From Streptomyces sp. Q6 (GTDB lineage Bacteria; Actinomycetota; Actinomycetes; Streptomycetales; Streptomycetaceae): 64,000 nucleotides of DNA. Location: positions 3,286,001 through 3,350,000 of the forward strand of contig NZ_CP146022.1 of the NCBI RefSeq assembly GCF_036967205.1, read 5' to 3'. The notes beneath the pieces were generated by a model, which searched no databases, was not told where the DNA came from, and was given only the letters and a program-made list of their open reading frames with translations. Shown one piece after another: positions 46,161 through 55,095 of the stretch (positions within the stretch are counted from its first letter, which is position 1; each line of letters starts with the position of its first letter). Both the position numbers and the translations under genes were made by a program.

Positions 46161-46703
46161 TCAGCCGACCCGGGCCCGCATCAGCCCCGCCAGCACGGCG
46201 TCGACGCTCTCCTCGACCGTCAGCGCGGACGTGTCGAGCCACAACCCGATCCGCGGCGTCTCGTCCCGGAGCACCCGGTCGAGCCCGCTCACCCCCCACT
46301 CCCCGTACCCGGTCTTGCCCCGCCCGGCCTCCCGCGTCTCCACGACGTCGGCGCGCGGCGCGAGGACGACCACGTACAAGGGCCGTACGCCGATCCCGTC
46401 GACGTACGTCCGCAGTTCCTCGCCGAGCACGACGTCCTGCACGACGGCGGTGAACCCGGCCCGCGCGTACCCCTCGGCGACGGCCGTCGACTGCCGGTAC
46501 CGGAGCCGGAGTTGAGCCTGTGCCTCCGCCCCGGCCCCGGGCTCGTACTCCACGCGCCCGGACACCACCATCCGCCGGAACACGTCCCCCCGCACGTGCG
46601 CGGCGCGTGGCAGCCGCTCGGCGAGGGCCTGGGCGACGGTGGACTTGCCGGACGCCATGACGCCGGTGATGAGGACTACGGCGGAGTCGAGGGGCTCGGT
46701 CAC
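46161..46703 (-). CDS. P-loop kinase/AAA family ATPase
   Basis: 180 aa from GTG 46703 (VTEPLDSAVVLITGVMASGK). Walker A GVMASGKST at about 14-22. It is a compact nucleotide-kinase-like fold: HVRGDVFRRMVVSG, AGFTAVVQDVVLGEELRTYV, and a lid-like VVLAPRADVVETREAGRGK. It resembles small phosphotransferases (chloramphenicol phosphotransferase or gluconate-kinase-like) annotated as AAA family. The acceptor is unknown. A 24-bp tandem repeat abuts its stop codon. Confidence 0.78.
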   Translation of the reverse strand: MTEPLDSAVVLITGVMASGKSTVAQALAERLPRAAHVRGDVFRRMVVSGRVEYEPGAGAEAQAQLRLRYRQSTAVAEGYARAGFTAVVQDVVLGEELRTYVDGIGVRPLYVVVLAPRADVVETREAGRGKTGYGEWGVSGLDRVLRDETPRIGLWLDTSALTVEESVDAVLAGLMRARVG

Positions 46704-46911
46704 GGATGCATTCTCGCGCCGAGCCGCTGCCGGGTTCGTCCGCCGCGTACACATCACGGCTGCTGACCGACCCTGCACGCGCAGGCACTCCCTCTCCACC
46801 ACCCCCCCCATGGCGATCAACCACCGTTCCCCTGACGGAAACCACCGCCGCCCTGAGTGCCCTGCTATACACAAGAGGCATCGCAGACCACTCAGACCAC
46901 GGGGGCATCAC

Positions 46912-47484
46912 ATGACCGTCATGGCCGTCGGCCTTCTCATAGCCGCCGCGCTGTTCGCGGTGCTCGGCCTCGTGAACCAGAGCTGGCTCCAGCGGCACTG
47001 GCCGGGCCGCCGCTCCGCAAGCAGCGGACGCCCCGAGCCGACCGCCTCGGCCTCGGGCTGGCGCCGGGTGCTGTTCCTGATCCTGGCCGTCACCCTGGCC
47101 TACCAGGGAGTCAAGGGCCTCAGGCTCGCGGACGAGACATCGTGGAGCGCCGACGAGCTCCGTCGGACGGTGGACCAGGCAGCCTCCGCGCTGGAGAGGG
47201 AGCCGCACATCAGTGACCCGCAGGACGACTACGGGTCACTCGTCGAGAGCGAGGTCATGAAGGCCGGCGAGGGCTCGGGCCCCCTGACAGCCCTCGATGT
47301 CACGTCGGTCGACAAGGACTCCTACGCCGTGACGGCGACCGGCGCGGGCGACGGCTTCTGCCTCCGGATCTCCGAGTCGCCATCGGACGAGGGCGGTCTC
47401 ATCGTCCCAGGAGCGGGCGACCAGTCGCCGACGCACGTACCGGCGTACGACCTGAAGACGAAGGTCACGTCAGGACGCTGCTGA
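46912..47484 (+). CDS. hypothetical membrane protein
   Basis: 190 aa from ATG 46912. Two hydrophobic helices: about 2-21 (VMAVGLLIAAALFAVLGLVN) and about 48-66 (RRVLFLILAVTLAYQGVKGL). A largely acidic extracytoplasmic domain of about 125 residues follows, with two Cys (GDGFCLRISES and the C-terminal SGRC), which could form a disulfide. No recognised domain. Function unknown. Confidence 0.65.
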   Translation: MTVMAVGLLIAAALFAVLGLVNQSWLQRHWPGRRSASSGRPEPTASASGWRRVLFLILAVTLAYQGVKGLRLADETSWSADELRRTVDQAASALEREPHISDPQDDYGSLVESEVMKAGEGSGPLTALDVTSVDKDSYAVTATGAGDGFCLRISESPSDEGGLIVPGAGDQSPTHVPAYDLKTKVTSGRC

Positions 47485-47806
47485 ACCCCATCCCTGAGGC
47501 CCGGTCCCGGTCCCGGTCCTGGCCCCGGCGGCGGCCCGACTTCCGGCACACGCCGATCGCGTCGACCCGAAGCGCGGCGTGTCCTCGAACGGGTCGCCGA
47601 GTCGCGCACCAGACACAGAAACTCAGCTCCCATCGATGGCCAGGGGGTGTCCCGTCCCCACGAAGAATCCGACCGCGATGCGATCCACGAGTCGCTCCAG
47701 GGAGATCACCGGCGACCGGTGTGATCTTGATGTTCGAGCGCTACCGTGACGGATGCGAAGGGGTCCATCGGTCGCGAAAGCAATCAAGCACGTGGGGGAA
47801 TCGCAC
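47485..47806. other. intergenic spacer before the T7SS-like island
   Basis: 322 bases. It contains a short CCCGGT tandem repeat (about 47502-47520). On the minus strand there is an open stretch ending VDRIAVGFFVGTGHPLAIDG that could be a gene remnant. No clear gene. The promoter of the downstream WXG100-like gene should lie near the right end. Confidence 0.4.
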
Positions 47807-48265
47807 ATGGCGTGGGACGAGTGGGAGCAGCTCAAGGCCGAGGCGGCGGACCGGCAGCCCACAAAGATGCAGCTCAACAGCATCCCGGTGGAACCGGGCG
47901 GCGGCGGGCCCAGCACGTACGGCGACCTCAAGGTCGACAACAAGGACCTCATCGCCGTGGGCAAGGCGGCCCACGATCTGCACAAGGACTTCGACGAGGC
48001 GAGCGACAAGGCCCGGCTCGCGTCGATGAGCGTCGTGGACAGCATGAAGAAGGGCGACGGTTTCGAGCTCGGCGAGGCCATCGACCATGTCGCGGTGCAC
48101 TGGGTCGACCAGGTGCAGTCGCTCCTCGACGCGACGGCTCACATCGCGAACCACCTTCATGTCACGCAGAGCGTCCACGCCAAGGACGAGGTCTACATCG
48201 AGGGCGTGATCAGCAGCATCTCGACCCTGGACAAGGGCTTCGACGAGAGGACCACGGGCAAGTAA
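47807..48265 (+). CDS. WXG100/ESX-like small helical protein
   Basis: 152 aa. ATG 47807 with GGGGGAA upstream gives MAWDEWEQLKAEAADRQPTK, the usual start of Streptomyces T7SS-associated proteins. The rest is amphipathic helix: DLIAVGKAAHDLHKDFDEA, HVAVHWVDQVQSLLDATAHI. No Cys and no signal peptide, as expected for T7SS-exported helical hairpins. Its stop overlaps the next start (TAATG), so the two are co-translated and are probably partners for export. Confidence 0.75.
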   Translation: MAWDEWEQLKAEAADRQPTKMQLNSIPVEPGGGGPSTYGDLKVDNKDLIAVGKAAHDLHKDFDEASDKARLASMSVVDSMKKGDGFELGEAIDHVAVHWVDQVQSLLDATAHIANHLHVTQSVHAKDEVYIEGVISSISTLDKGFDERTTGK

Positions 48266-50529
48266 TGGATCTCGACGCGCTCCGCCACCTCGACTTCTCC
48301 AAGCTCGACGACGCCATCGAGCGCTGGGAGAAGATGACAGGCGACCTGAAGACTCTCGCCTCTGATGCTCGCGACAACCTGAAGAAGAAGGCCGACACCG
48401 CGAACTGGGCGGGCATCAACGCCACCGTCACGCGCGAGTTCGTGGACAAGACAGCGGGCGAGTTCGACGACGCGCACACCCAGGCGCAGACCGTCACCAA
48501 CATCATCAAGGACACCCGCGGTGAACTGGCGACGTACAAGCAGCAGTTGAACACCGCGATCGACAACGCCTCTTCGTACACCGTCGTGGACACGGGCAGC
48601 GGCTCGTTCAATGTCGTGCCGCATCCGACCACCGATCCCGACGGCGCGACCAAGGGGGCCACCGCACTGCGGGACGACATCCAAGGCATCCTGAAGAAGG
48701 CGAGCGAGAGCGACAGCACCGCCGCCAAGGCCCTGCGCCTGGTAGTCGACCACTCCGAGTACGGCTTCTCCGACGCGAGCTACAAGAACCGTGACGACGC
48801 CGCCGACGCGATCGCGGCGGCCGAGCGAGCCGCGAAGACGGTACGCAAGGACCCGCACGACGTCTCCAACACCGAACTCGCCTCCCTGAACGCCGACTTG
48901 GCGAAGTACAAGAACGACCCGCTCTTCGCCGAACAGTTCGCCGTGGACGCCGGCCCGAAGAAGGTGATGACCTTCTACGCGGGCATCGCCGACCCGTACA
49001 ACATCACGTACGACCCCAAGCGCGGCGAAGAGGCCAAACAGCTTCAGAAGAACCTCGGCATCACCCTCGGGACGGCGACCCTCTCCGACAGCGCCCACAT
49101 GCGCAGTTGGGAGAAGCAGGTGGTCGACATGGGCCCGAAGGAGCTGGGGACCGACGACGCGAACAACCCCCGCGGGTTCGCCGTGATGAGCAATCTGATG
49201 CGGTTCGGCAACTACGACGACCAGTTCCTCAACGACTACGGCGACAAGCTCATCGCCTACGACAAGGAACGCAACGTCAAGGACATGAACCCCTGGGTCA
49301 ACAACTGGAACCAGGGAACTCTCAACTACTGGGACAAGGACGACCGCGGCCGGGACCCGATGGCGGGATTCCTTCAGGCGCTCGGCCACAACCCGGACGC
49401 GTCCACGCAATTCTTCGAGCAGCCGCACGGTTCGGGCGCGGGCGTCGACAAGGACTCAGACGTCAACGACCATCTCAAATATCTGACGAAGGACCGGATC
49501 TGGGCAGCCGACCCCACCCTCAATGGCGACGACGACGTCGTAGCAGGACACGACGCATTGGGGCACGCGCTGGAGGCAGCGACCACGGGATATCCCTATG
49601 ACGCGGACGCCATGACCGCGAAGGATCCGATGATCCCCGGAGATGGCGATCGGCGGACTGCTGAAACTGCCGGTGTCATGGAGCAGGTCGCCTACCTCTA
49701 TGGCGGGGAAGACGGACCTAAAATGCTGCACGACCAGCCTGAACTCGCAGACAGTCTCGGCAAAATGGGCAGTGCATATATTGACGACATCGACTATTCC
49801 CTGTCAGGACTTGGCGATCACTCCAAGGACGCCAGCGATTTCCCGGCAAAGTATGCCGGAAGAGCGAATTTCGGCAACCAAGGAGCCATCGATTTTCTGA
49901 GCGTTCTCGGCCAGAACGAGACATCTCACAAAACAGTGACCGCTGCCCAACACCTCTACACGTTGAGCCTCCTGGATGCGCACCCGGCCACAAGCGATGC
50001 AAATATGACGCACGCTCAGGATGCCATGGCGGTCGGAGCCGAGGCCCGCGGCATCTTGGACAACTCTCGCGTTCAGCAAGCTGAGCAGACCTACGGCGAG
50101 AAGAGCGATGAAGCCAACAAATCGCTTGAGCGGTCCGGCGATTGGAAGAAACTCGTCGCGGGCGCCGCGATCGCCGGTGGAGTCGCAGCGATTCCACTGC
50201 CGGGTTCCACCGCTGCCGCGATCGTGATCGCTCCCCTGGCCGCCGACACGTTGACCAATGCGGCTGACACCTTGGTCGGCCATGCGATCGACAAGGGATC
50301 CGAAAGTGACGAATCAGACCCGTCGGAGAATTCTCAGATGACGAGTCGAAAGTTCTACGCAAACGGGGCCGATGACCTCGGAGATGCTTACGACGCCTAC
50401 TTCAAAGGTCACCCTGAGGCCAAGGCGAAAGCCGACGAGAACCAGTGGATCGAGAACATCAAGGCCGGGTACATGGGGACCGGTTCCCATGAGAACGACT
50501 ACCGCGGCCGTCCCCCGTACGAGAAGTGA
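48265..50529 (+). CDS. large T7SS substrate-like protein (DUF6571-type)
   Basis: 754 aa. An N-terminal helical WXG100-like region (about 1-110: MDLDALRHLDFSKLDDAIER, WAGINATVTREFVDKTAGEF, then a long coiled segment) is followed by a middle region (about 210-560) with AVMSNLMRFGNYDDQFLNDY and FLQALGHNPDASTQFFEQ. A hydrophobic patch lies at about 636-665 (AGGVAAIPLPGSTAAAIVIA) before a short hydrophilic C-terminus. From memory this resembles DUF6571 proteins of Streptomyces. From about codon 410 on, the DNA is visibly richer in A/T at third positions, suggesting a replaced C-terminal module. It could be a secreted effector; no catalytic domain was recognised. Confidence 0.78.
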   Translation: MDLDALRHLDFSKLDDAIERWEKMTGDLKTLASDARDNLKKKADTANWAGINATVTREFVDKTAGEFDDAHTQAQTVTNIIKDTRGELATYKQQLNTAIDNASSYTVVDTGSGSFNVVPHPTTDPDGATKGATALRDDIQGILKKASESDSTAAKALRLVVDHSEYGFSDASYKNRDDAADAIAAAERAAKTVRKDPHDVSNTELASLNADLAKYKNDPLFAEQFAVDAGPKKVMTFYAGIADPYNITYDPKRGEEAKQLQKNLGITLGTATLSDSAHMRSWEKQVVDMGPKELGTDDANNPRGFAVMSNLMRFGNYDDQFLNDYGDKLIAYDKERNVKDMNPWVNNWNQGTLNYWDKDDRGRDPMAGFLQALGHNPDASTQFFEQPHGSGAGVDKDSDVNDHLKYLTKDRIWAADPTLNGDDDVVAGHDALGHALEAATTGYPYDADAMTAKDPMIPGDGDRRTAETAGVMEQVAYLYGGEDGPKMLHDQPELADSLGKMGSAYIDDIDYSLSGLGDHSKDASDFPAKYAGRANFGNQGAIDFLSVLGQNETSHKTVTAAQHLYTLSLLDAHPATSDANMTHAQDAMAVGAEARGILDNSRVQQAEQTYGEKSDEANKSLERSGDWKKLVAGAAIAGGVAAIPLPGSTAAAIVIAPLAADTLTNAADTLVGHAIDKGSESDESDPSENSQMTSRKFYANGADDLGDAYDAYFKGHPEAKAKADENQWIENIKAGYMGTGSHENDYRGRPPYEK

Positions 50530-50539
50530 TCAAGGGCGA

Positions 50540-51232
50540 ATGATGCATCACGTGTCAGGACGCAGCACGCCTCGAGCCGCTTTTGCGGTTGCCGCCTTGG
50601 CTATCCTTATCAGCGGCTGTTCCAGCTCTTCCGGCAACAGCAGTGGAGGCGAAACGGCCTCGGCGGGAGTACCAGCCGTCGAGGTATGCGCGGGCACACT
50701 CGACGCGTCGGCCGTAGCCGCCCTTGTGCGTATGTCGGGCACAGACCGATTCGACGAACTCACCGGCACCAACGATGCAGGTGAACCTAATAAATTCTCC
50801 CTTGGTCGAGCCGTCAAGCATCTCCACGAGAAGACGAGCCGACGCAGTGCTTGCACGGTCTACAAGGCGGGCGACAGCAGCGGGAAGCCACTACTTGAAA
50901 TCGACTTCTCCGCGTCACTGAGCCACCCTGACGACACCACCTCCGGGGCGAGCAATGTCATTTATCCGCTAGGGGTCTATGCCGCCACCGGCGTCAACGG
51001 ATCTCAACTCTTCTTCCGCTGTAAGACCGAAGCGAACTCGGCCGATTCCTACGTCGGCGACTCGGAGTACGTTAAGGCTTCCATGTACTCGGCATCAGGA
51101 AAAATCCGAGGAGACAGCGGGGGCAGAGACCGGATGACGGTACTCAATTCAGTGGCTCGAGCACTGGCAAAGGAAGCCGGTTGCGCGCAGGAGGCCGACC
51201 TACCGGAGAAGCTTCCTGCCGCTGATGATTGA
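50540..51232 (+). CDS. putative lipoprotein linked to the T7SS-like substrate
   Basis: 230 aa from ATG 50540 with AAGGGCGA upstream. Signal ends in the lipobox LISGC (Cys at about 27) followed by a Ser/Gly/Asn linker. The mature domain has about four Cys (VEVCAGTLD, RSACTVYKAG, LFFRCKTEA, EAGCAQEAD), suggesting two disulfides. It begins 10 bases after the large substrate gene and shares its AT-richer codon use, including two rare CTA codons (50891 and 50969). By position it could be an immunity or adaptor protein of the upstream gene; that is inference. Confidence 0.75.
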   Translation: MMHHVSGRSTPRAAFAVAALAILISGCSSSSGNSSGGETASAGVPAVEVCAGTLDASAVAALVRMSGTDRFDELTGTNDAGEPNKFSLGRAVKHLHEKTSRRSACTVYKAGDSSGKPLLEIDFSASLSHPDDTTSGASNVIYPLGVYAATGVNGSQLFFRCKTEANSADSYVGDSEYVKASMYSASGKIRGDSGGRDRMTVLNSVARALAKEAGCAQEADLPEKLPAADD

Positions 51233-51277
51233 GGAATTCTGAGGCAAGGAAGGAAGCTGCTTTCCTGACAGCTCTGG

Positions 51278-52645
51278 TCAGGATCCCTGGTGCGGGTCGT
51301 TCGGGTGGTTACCCTGAGGTGAGCCGTAACGCTGCTGACCCTGCGGGCTGAACTGCTGCTCACCGTATGGCGGTTGGGATGCGTATGGGCCACCGTAAGG
51401 TGGGTGCATCGGCGGGATAGCGGGCGGCAGTTGCCGGTCGCGCCGGCGTCGCCGAGCCACGATAAGAGCGACGGCGCCACCGACCACCACGACAGCGGCT
51501 CCCGCCGCGACCCACGGTCCAAAGGTGTTGCCCTCGGACCCGGCCGCGCTCTTTGCAGAGTCCTCGCCACCTGAGGCTTTGGTACCAGCGCCCTGCGACG
51601 CCTCCGAGGACGGCGACTTGGCAACCACGGGATAATCCGTCATGGGGAACTTGTCCGCCGGCCCCGGATCCCCCGGCGTCTTCAGCGCGATGCGCGGCCG
51701 CACGATCCCGTACCCGATGCCGTCGTTGCGCTTCGCGCCGTCGGTGGGGCCACCGATCGTGTTGAGCATGACGCGCAGGACCTGGTTGTTGGTCCAGTCG
51801 GGGTGAGCTGACCAGATGAGGGCGGCGCTGGCCGAGGCCAGTGCTGTGGCGTCACTGCTACCGCTGGTCTTGCAGAGCCCCGTCTTGCCTCCGCAGGCGT
51901 GAACCATCTCATCGCCGGGCGCCGCAAGGTCCACTTGGGGCCCGGCCGTCGATTCACCGGTCTTGCTGAGGTTCTTCCCCACCGCACCCACTCCGACCAC
52001 TCCCGGAGTGGCCGCCGGATACTCGACCGAATTGTCGGAGGCTCCACTGTTGCCGACGGCCGCAAAGACGAGCGACCCCTTCTTCAGCGCGTAACCGGCG
52101 GCCTCCTTCAGCTTCCGGGAGTCGACTCCGCCGCCCATGGAGATGTTGATGACCTTGGCACCCGAATCCGCTGAATAGCGAATGGCTTCGCTCATGCGGT
52201 CGGCCATCGCGAAGGACGTGATCTCGCTGGAGTCCGGCATACGAACGGGAAGGATCTGCGCACCGGGAGCAAGGCCGAACGCCCCTTGCCCACCACCATA
52301 GGCACCGGTCCCGGCGATGAGACCCGCCATGCCGGTGCCGTGCCCGTCGTAGTCGGTGTGCTCGTCGCCGGATCGCTTCGACGACGCAAGGTCCTGACCG
52401 TCGAGTACGCGCCCCTTCAGGTCAGCGTTACTGGGATCGACACCCGTGTCGATCACGGCGACCGTAATGCCTTTGCCGGTGCTGGTCTTCCACATCGACT
52501 CGGCGTGCATCACGTCGAGGAACCACTGCTGCGAGCGAGTTGACTCCGCCTCGGCAGGCGTGGCCGCCGTGCCCACCAGCAGCAGGCCGCACAGCGCCGA
52601 GGCCGCGACTCCGACGCGCTTGTGGCTGGGACTGGTGGTGGGCAC
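51278..52645 (-). CDS. type VII secretion-associated subtilisin protease (mycosin)
   Basis: 455-aa S8 protease. Signal peptide (HKRVGVAASALCGLLLVGTA, cleaved near AEA), then the subtilisin domain with Asp66 (VAVIDTGVD), His102 (YDGHGTGMAG), Asn199 (AVGNSGAS) and Ser264 in KTSGSSDATALASAS. The last motif reads GSS instead of the usual GTS. A C-terminal membrane anchor (WVAAGAAVVVVGGAVALIVA, about 374-393) and a Pro/Gln/Gly/Tyr-rich cytoplasmic tail follow, the usual MycP architecture. It lies in a probable operon with two WXG100/PPE-like genes transcribed toward it. Confidence 0.92.
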   Translation of the reverse strand: MPTTSPSHKRVGVAASALCGLLLVGTAATPAEAESTRSQQWFLDVMHAESMWKTSTGKGITVAVIDTGVDPSNADLKGRVLDGQDLASSKRSGDEHTDYDGHGTGMAGLIAGTGAYGGGQGAFGLAPGAQILPVRMPDSSEITSFAMADRMSEAIRYSADSGAKVINISMGGGVDSRKLKEAAGYALKKGSLVFAAVGNSGASDNSVEYPAATPGVVGVGAVGKNLSKTGESTAGPQVDLAAPGDEMVHACGGKTGLCKTSGSSDATALASASAALIWSAHPDWTNNQVLRVMLNTIGGPTDGAKRNDGIGYGIVRPRIALKTPGDPGPADKFPMTDYPVVAKSPSSEASQGAGTKASGGEDSAKSAAGSEGNTFGPWVAAGAAVVVVGGAVALIVARRRRRDRQLPPAIPPMHPPYGGPYASQPPYGEQQFSPQGQQRYGSPQGNHPNDPHQGS

Positions 52646-52649
52646 GTGT

Positions 52650-54293
52650 CTACCTCTCGTTGTTTCTCGGGGTCTCGTCGATCACTGGCGGGACATCACG
52701 CCGGTCGTCAGGCTGCCAGGTCGATTCGTCCTCGACGAGGTAATCAGGCCGCTCCCCCTGACTCTCGTCGCGACGCTGCCCCGGACGGGCGCCATGGGGT
52801 GCGGCCCCACCACGGCCTGCCTGGTTAGGCGTCAGCGTCCCCTCGGAGACATTGGCCGAGCGTCCGCTCTGCCCTCGCACCAGCCCGGAGCCCCCAGGGC
52901 TGAACGAACGGGCATTGGCTCGGCCCTGCTGCTGCCCCCGGCCACCGACGATTCCGCCGCTCTGGCCGACACCGCGACGTCCTGCGCCGGTCGCACCCCG
53001 CTGAGCTGTGCCCTCAGCGGCACCCCCGGCCCGAGGGCCGGACGCGCTGCGCCCCGTGGCTGCTGTACGGCCTCCGGACTCACCGCCCACCACTGTGCCA
53101 CGCGGAATTCCACTGCCCCGCTGGCCGGTTGCCGGTTGTGGGCGCCCCCCGGACACGCCGTTGCTCGTCGGCGCGCGTCCAGGTGTACCGCCTCCTGCTG
53201 TCCTACCGGTGCCGGTCACGTTCTGGCCGCCCATGACGGGCCCGCGTGCCCCTGGAGCGGTGGGACGACCCGTCGCGGTCGTCCCAGGCGAAGTGCCTGT
53301 CGCCCTGCCTGCGCCCATTGCGTTGGGACTCGGCAAGACACCGCGGGCGACGGGCGGTGAGCCGGTCGGACGGCCTGTGAACGGGATCGGGTTGCCACCG
53401 ACCGACGGCAGGGGCGTTCCTGTCACGGATGGCTGAGGGCCCGTGCCGGGCAGCGACGGTCCCGATGGGGTCGTACGCCCTTGAGCGCTATCCGGGAGAG
53501 TGCCGACCGAGTCGATGTCCATCCCCGTGGTGGGCGTGACCTCAGGGGCGCGCGCGCCGTCCGACGCCGGGACGCTGCCTCCCACGTGAACGTCGGAAGC
53601 CGCACCTTGCCGTGCCGGTTCCACCGCACTGCGTTCCGTCCCGGCGTTCTGGGGTACGGCTGCCGCCCCCTCCCCAGTCGTGCCGCCGGGGCCCGTAGCC
53701 CTCGGGCGCGCCAGATCCTGGCTGGACCCACCGTGCGGCACCACAGCGTCCGGAGGTGGCGGAAACTTCGGTCGCGTCAGCCCGCTCATCTGCGTGGAGG
53801 AGACCGAGTAGGCCTGCCCCAACTTCCGCATCTCAGTGGCGGCTTCCTGGCGTACCTTCTCCTTGTTCGCCGCGATCGCCTCGAGCTCACTCGACGACTT
53901 GCTCGCGACAGACGCGGCGTCCGGGTCGTTGTGCGCGCTCCTGGCAGCATCCAGGTTGGCCTGAGCGCTCGCCTTGTCGCGAGGGATGGACGCCTGCGCC
54001 GTACCGATCGCGGTCGCCGCCTGGCCCAGCCACTTCGACGAGTCCTGGCTGAAGTCACCGAGCGAGAGCGTCGCATTGGCCAGGTCGCCGGCCCACGTAC
54101 GGAAGGCTTCCGCGCCGTCGCCCTTCCAGTTCACCCACTGGGGCCGAATCTTCAGGTCCTCGGCGATCGAGTGGATCTCCTTGGCGGCTGCCGCGAGTCT
54201 GTCCGCAGCTGCCTGTACCGTGCCGGAGTTCGCCTGATCGAGCCAATCGAGCATCGCCTCGTGGCTCATGCCATCGAACGGATCTTTGGCCAT
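52650..54293 (-). CDS. PPE/WXG100-like protein with long Pro/Gly-rich tail
   Basis: 547 aa from ATG 54293, which overlaps the upstream stop. A helical N-terminal domain (about 1-175: GMSHEAMLDWLDQANSGTVQ, IRPQWVNWKGDGAEAFRTWA with the WxG-like turn) is followed by roughly 370 disordered residues rich in Gly, Pro, Thr, Ser and Arg, ending in an acidic DESTWQPDDRRD stretch. This is the layout of Streptomyces T7SS-associated PPE-like proteins. The tail is probably flexible. It is followed after 4 bases by the mycosin gene. Confidence 0.82.
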   Translation of the reverse strand: MAKDPFDGMSHEAMLDWLDQANSGTVQAAADRLAAAAKEIHSIAEDLKIRPQWVNWKGDGAEAFRTWAGDLANATLSLGDFSQDSSKWLGQAATAIGTAQASIPRDKASAQANLDAARSAHNDPDAASVASKSSSELEAIAANKEKVRQEAATEMRKLGQAYSVSSTQMSGLTRPKFPPPPDAVVPHGGSSQDLARPRATGPGGTTGEGAAAVPQNAGTERSAVEPARQGAASDVHVGGSVPASDGARAPEVTPTTGMDIDSVGTLPDSAQGRTTPSGPSLPGTGPQPSVTGTPLPSVGGNPIPFTGRPTGSPPVARGVLPSPNAMGAGRATGTSPGTTATGRPTAPGARGPVMGGQNVTGTGRTAGGGTPGRAPTSNGVSGGRPQPATGQRGSGIPRGTVVGGESGGRTAATGRSASGPRAGGAAEGTAQRGATGAGRRGVGQSGGIVGGRGQQQGRANARSFSPGGSGLVRGQSGRSANVSEGTLTPNQAGRGGAAPHGARPGQRRDESQGERPDYLVEDESTWQPDDRRDVPPVIDETPRNNER

Positions 54294-54859
54294 CAGGCCT
54301 TCCCCCCTTGGTAGCTGCCGTTGGCCGGGGCTGCGGGCTTGGGGTTCGCGTCGCCGGAGGTGCCTTCGGTGCCGTCCTTGCCGATGTCGGTCACCTCGGG
54401 ACCCTTGCCCTCGTGCCACAGCTTGGACTTCTCCGGGTCGTAGCTGCCGCCGTAGTGCTCCTTGGTGTCCGCGCTGATGGCTGCCATCCGGTTCTGGATG
54501 TCGACGTCGATGTTCTCGTAGCCCTTGTGAGAGGCGAGTACGGCGATACCCATGGCCTCTATCGAGTCGGACAAAAGCTGCGAGAAGCTCTCCAGATCGG
54601 CGACGACCTTCTGATAGTTCGCGTAAAGGCCGTCCGCGTCACCCCAGCCGGCGTCCCCGCCTCCGAACTGCGCTCGGGCCAGCGGCTCCTGGCCGATCTT
54701 CGTCGGACCTGCCTCGGAACCCTTGAGGTTCCTGATGAGCTCATCCACCCGCTGCTGGAACTTGGTGAACGACTCCAGCTCCGTGACGATGTCCCCGACC
54801 GCGTCCTGCGCCGCGTCGAAGACACCGGACAGCCAGCCGCCACCCTTGTCGTCCGCCAT
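54293..54859 (-). CDS. WXG100-like helical protein
   Basis: 188 aa. ATG 54859 starts MADDKGGGWLSGVFDAAQDA. Long amphipathic helices follow (VGDIVTELESFTKFQQRVDE, YANYQKVVADLESFSQLLSD) with GWGDADG as a turn; the C-terminus is Gly/Pro-rich. No signal peptide. It overlaps the PPE-like gene by 3 bases (ATGA), so the two may form a heterodimer exported by a T7SS. First gene of the mycosin operon. Confidence 0.78.
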   Translation of the reverse strand: MADDKGGGWLSGVFDAAQDAVGDIVTELESFTKFQQRVDELIRNLKGSEAGPTKIGQEPLARAQFGGGDAGWGDADGLYANYQKVVADLESFSQLLSDSIEAMGIAVLASHKGYENIDVDIQNRMAAISADTKEHYGGSYDPEKSKLWHEGKGPEVTDIGKDGTEGTSGDANPKPAAPANGSYQGGKA

Positions 54860-55095
54860 CGCGTGCGTCCTCCCCGTTACCCGCTACCCGCGTCCCCGTG
54901 CGTCCCCGCACCGCGATGGGTCGTCGCGAGCAGTCGTCGCGTGCGGTGCGAGCATCAACTCTAGCCAGGCGCACTGACAGTTCACAGCAGCCCCATGGCA
55001 GAGGCAACACAGATCACGTCACAGAACGCCACGGGGCGTAACAGTTCGAAAGGGCGGAGTCAGGGGCCCGTGAGTGGAGTAACTGCCCACCGCCG

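Noticed and set aside
47623-47760. Minus-strand remnant ending VDRIAVGFFVGTGHPLAIDG
   Set aside because: Could be the end of an old gene, but no start, domain or flanking repeat supports it, and most of its longer frame is antisense to the WXG100-like gene.
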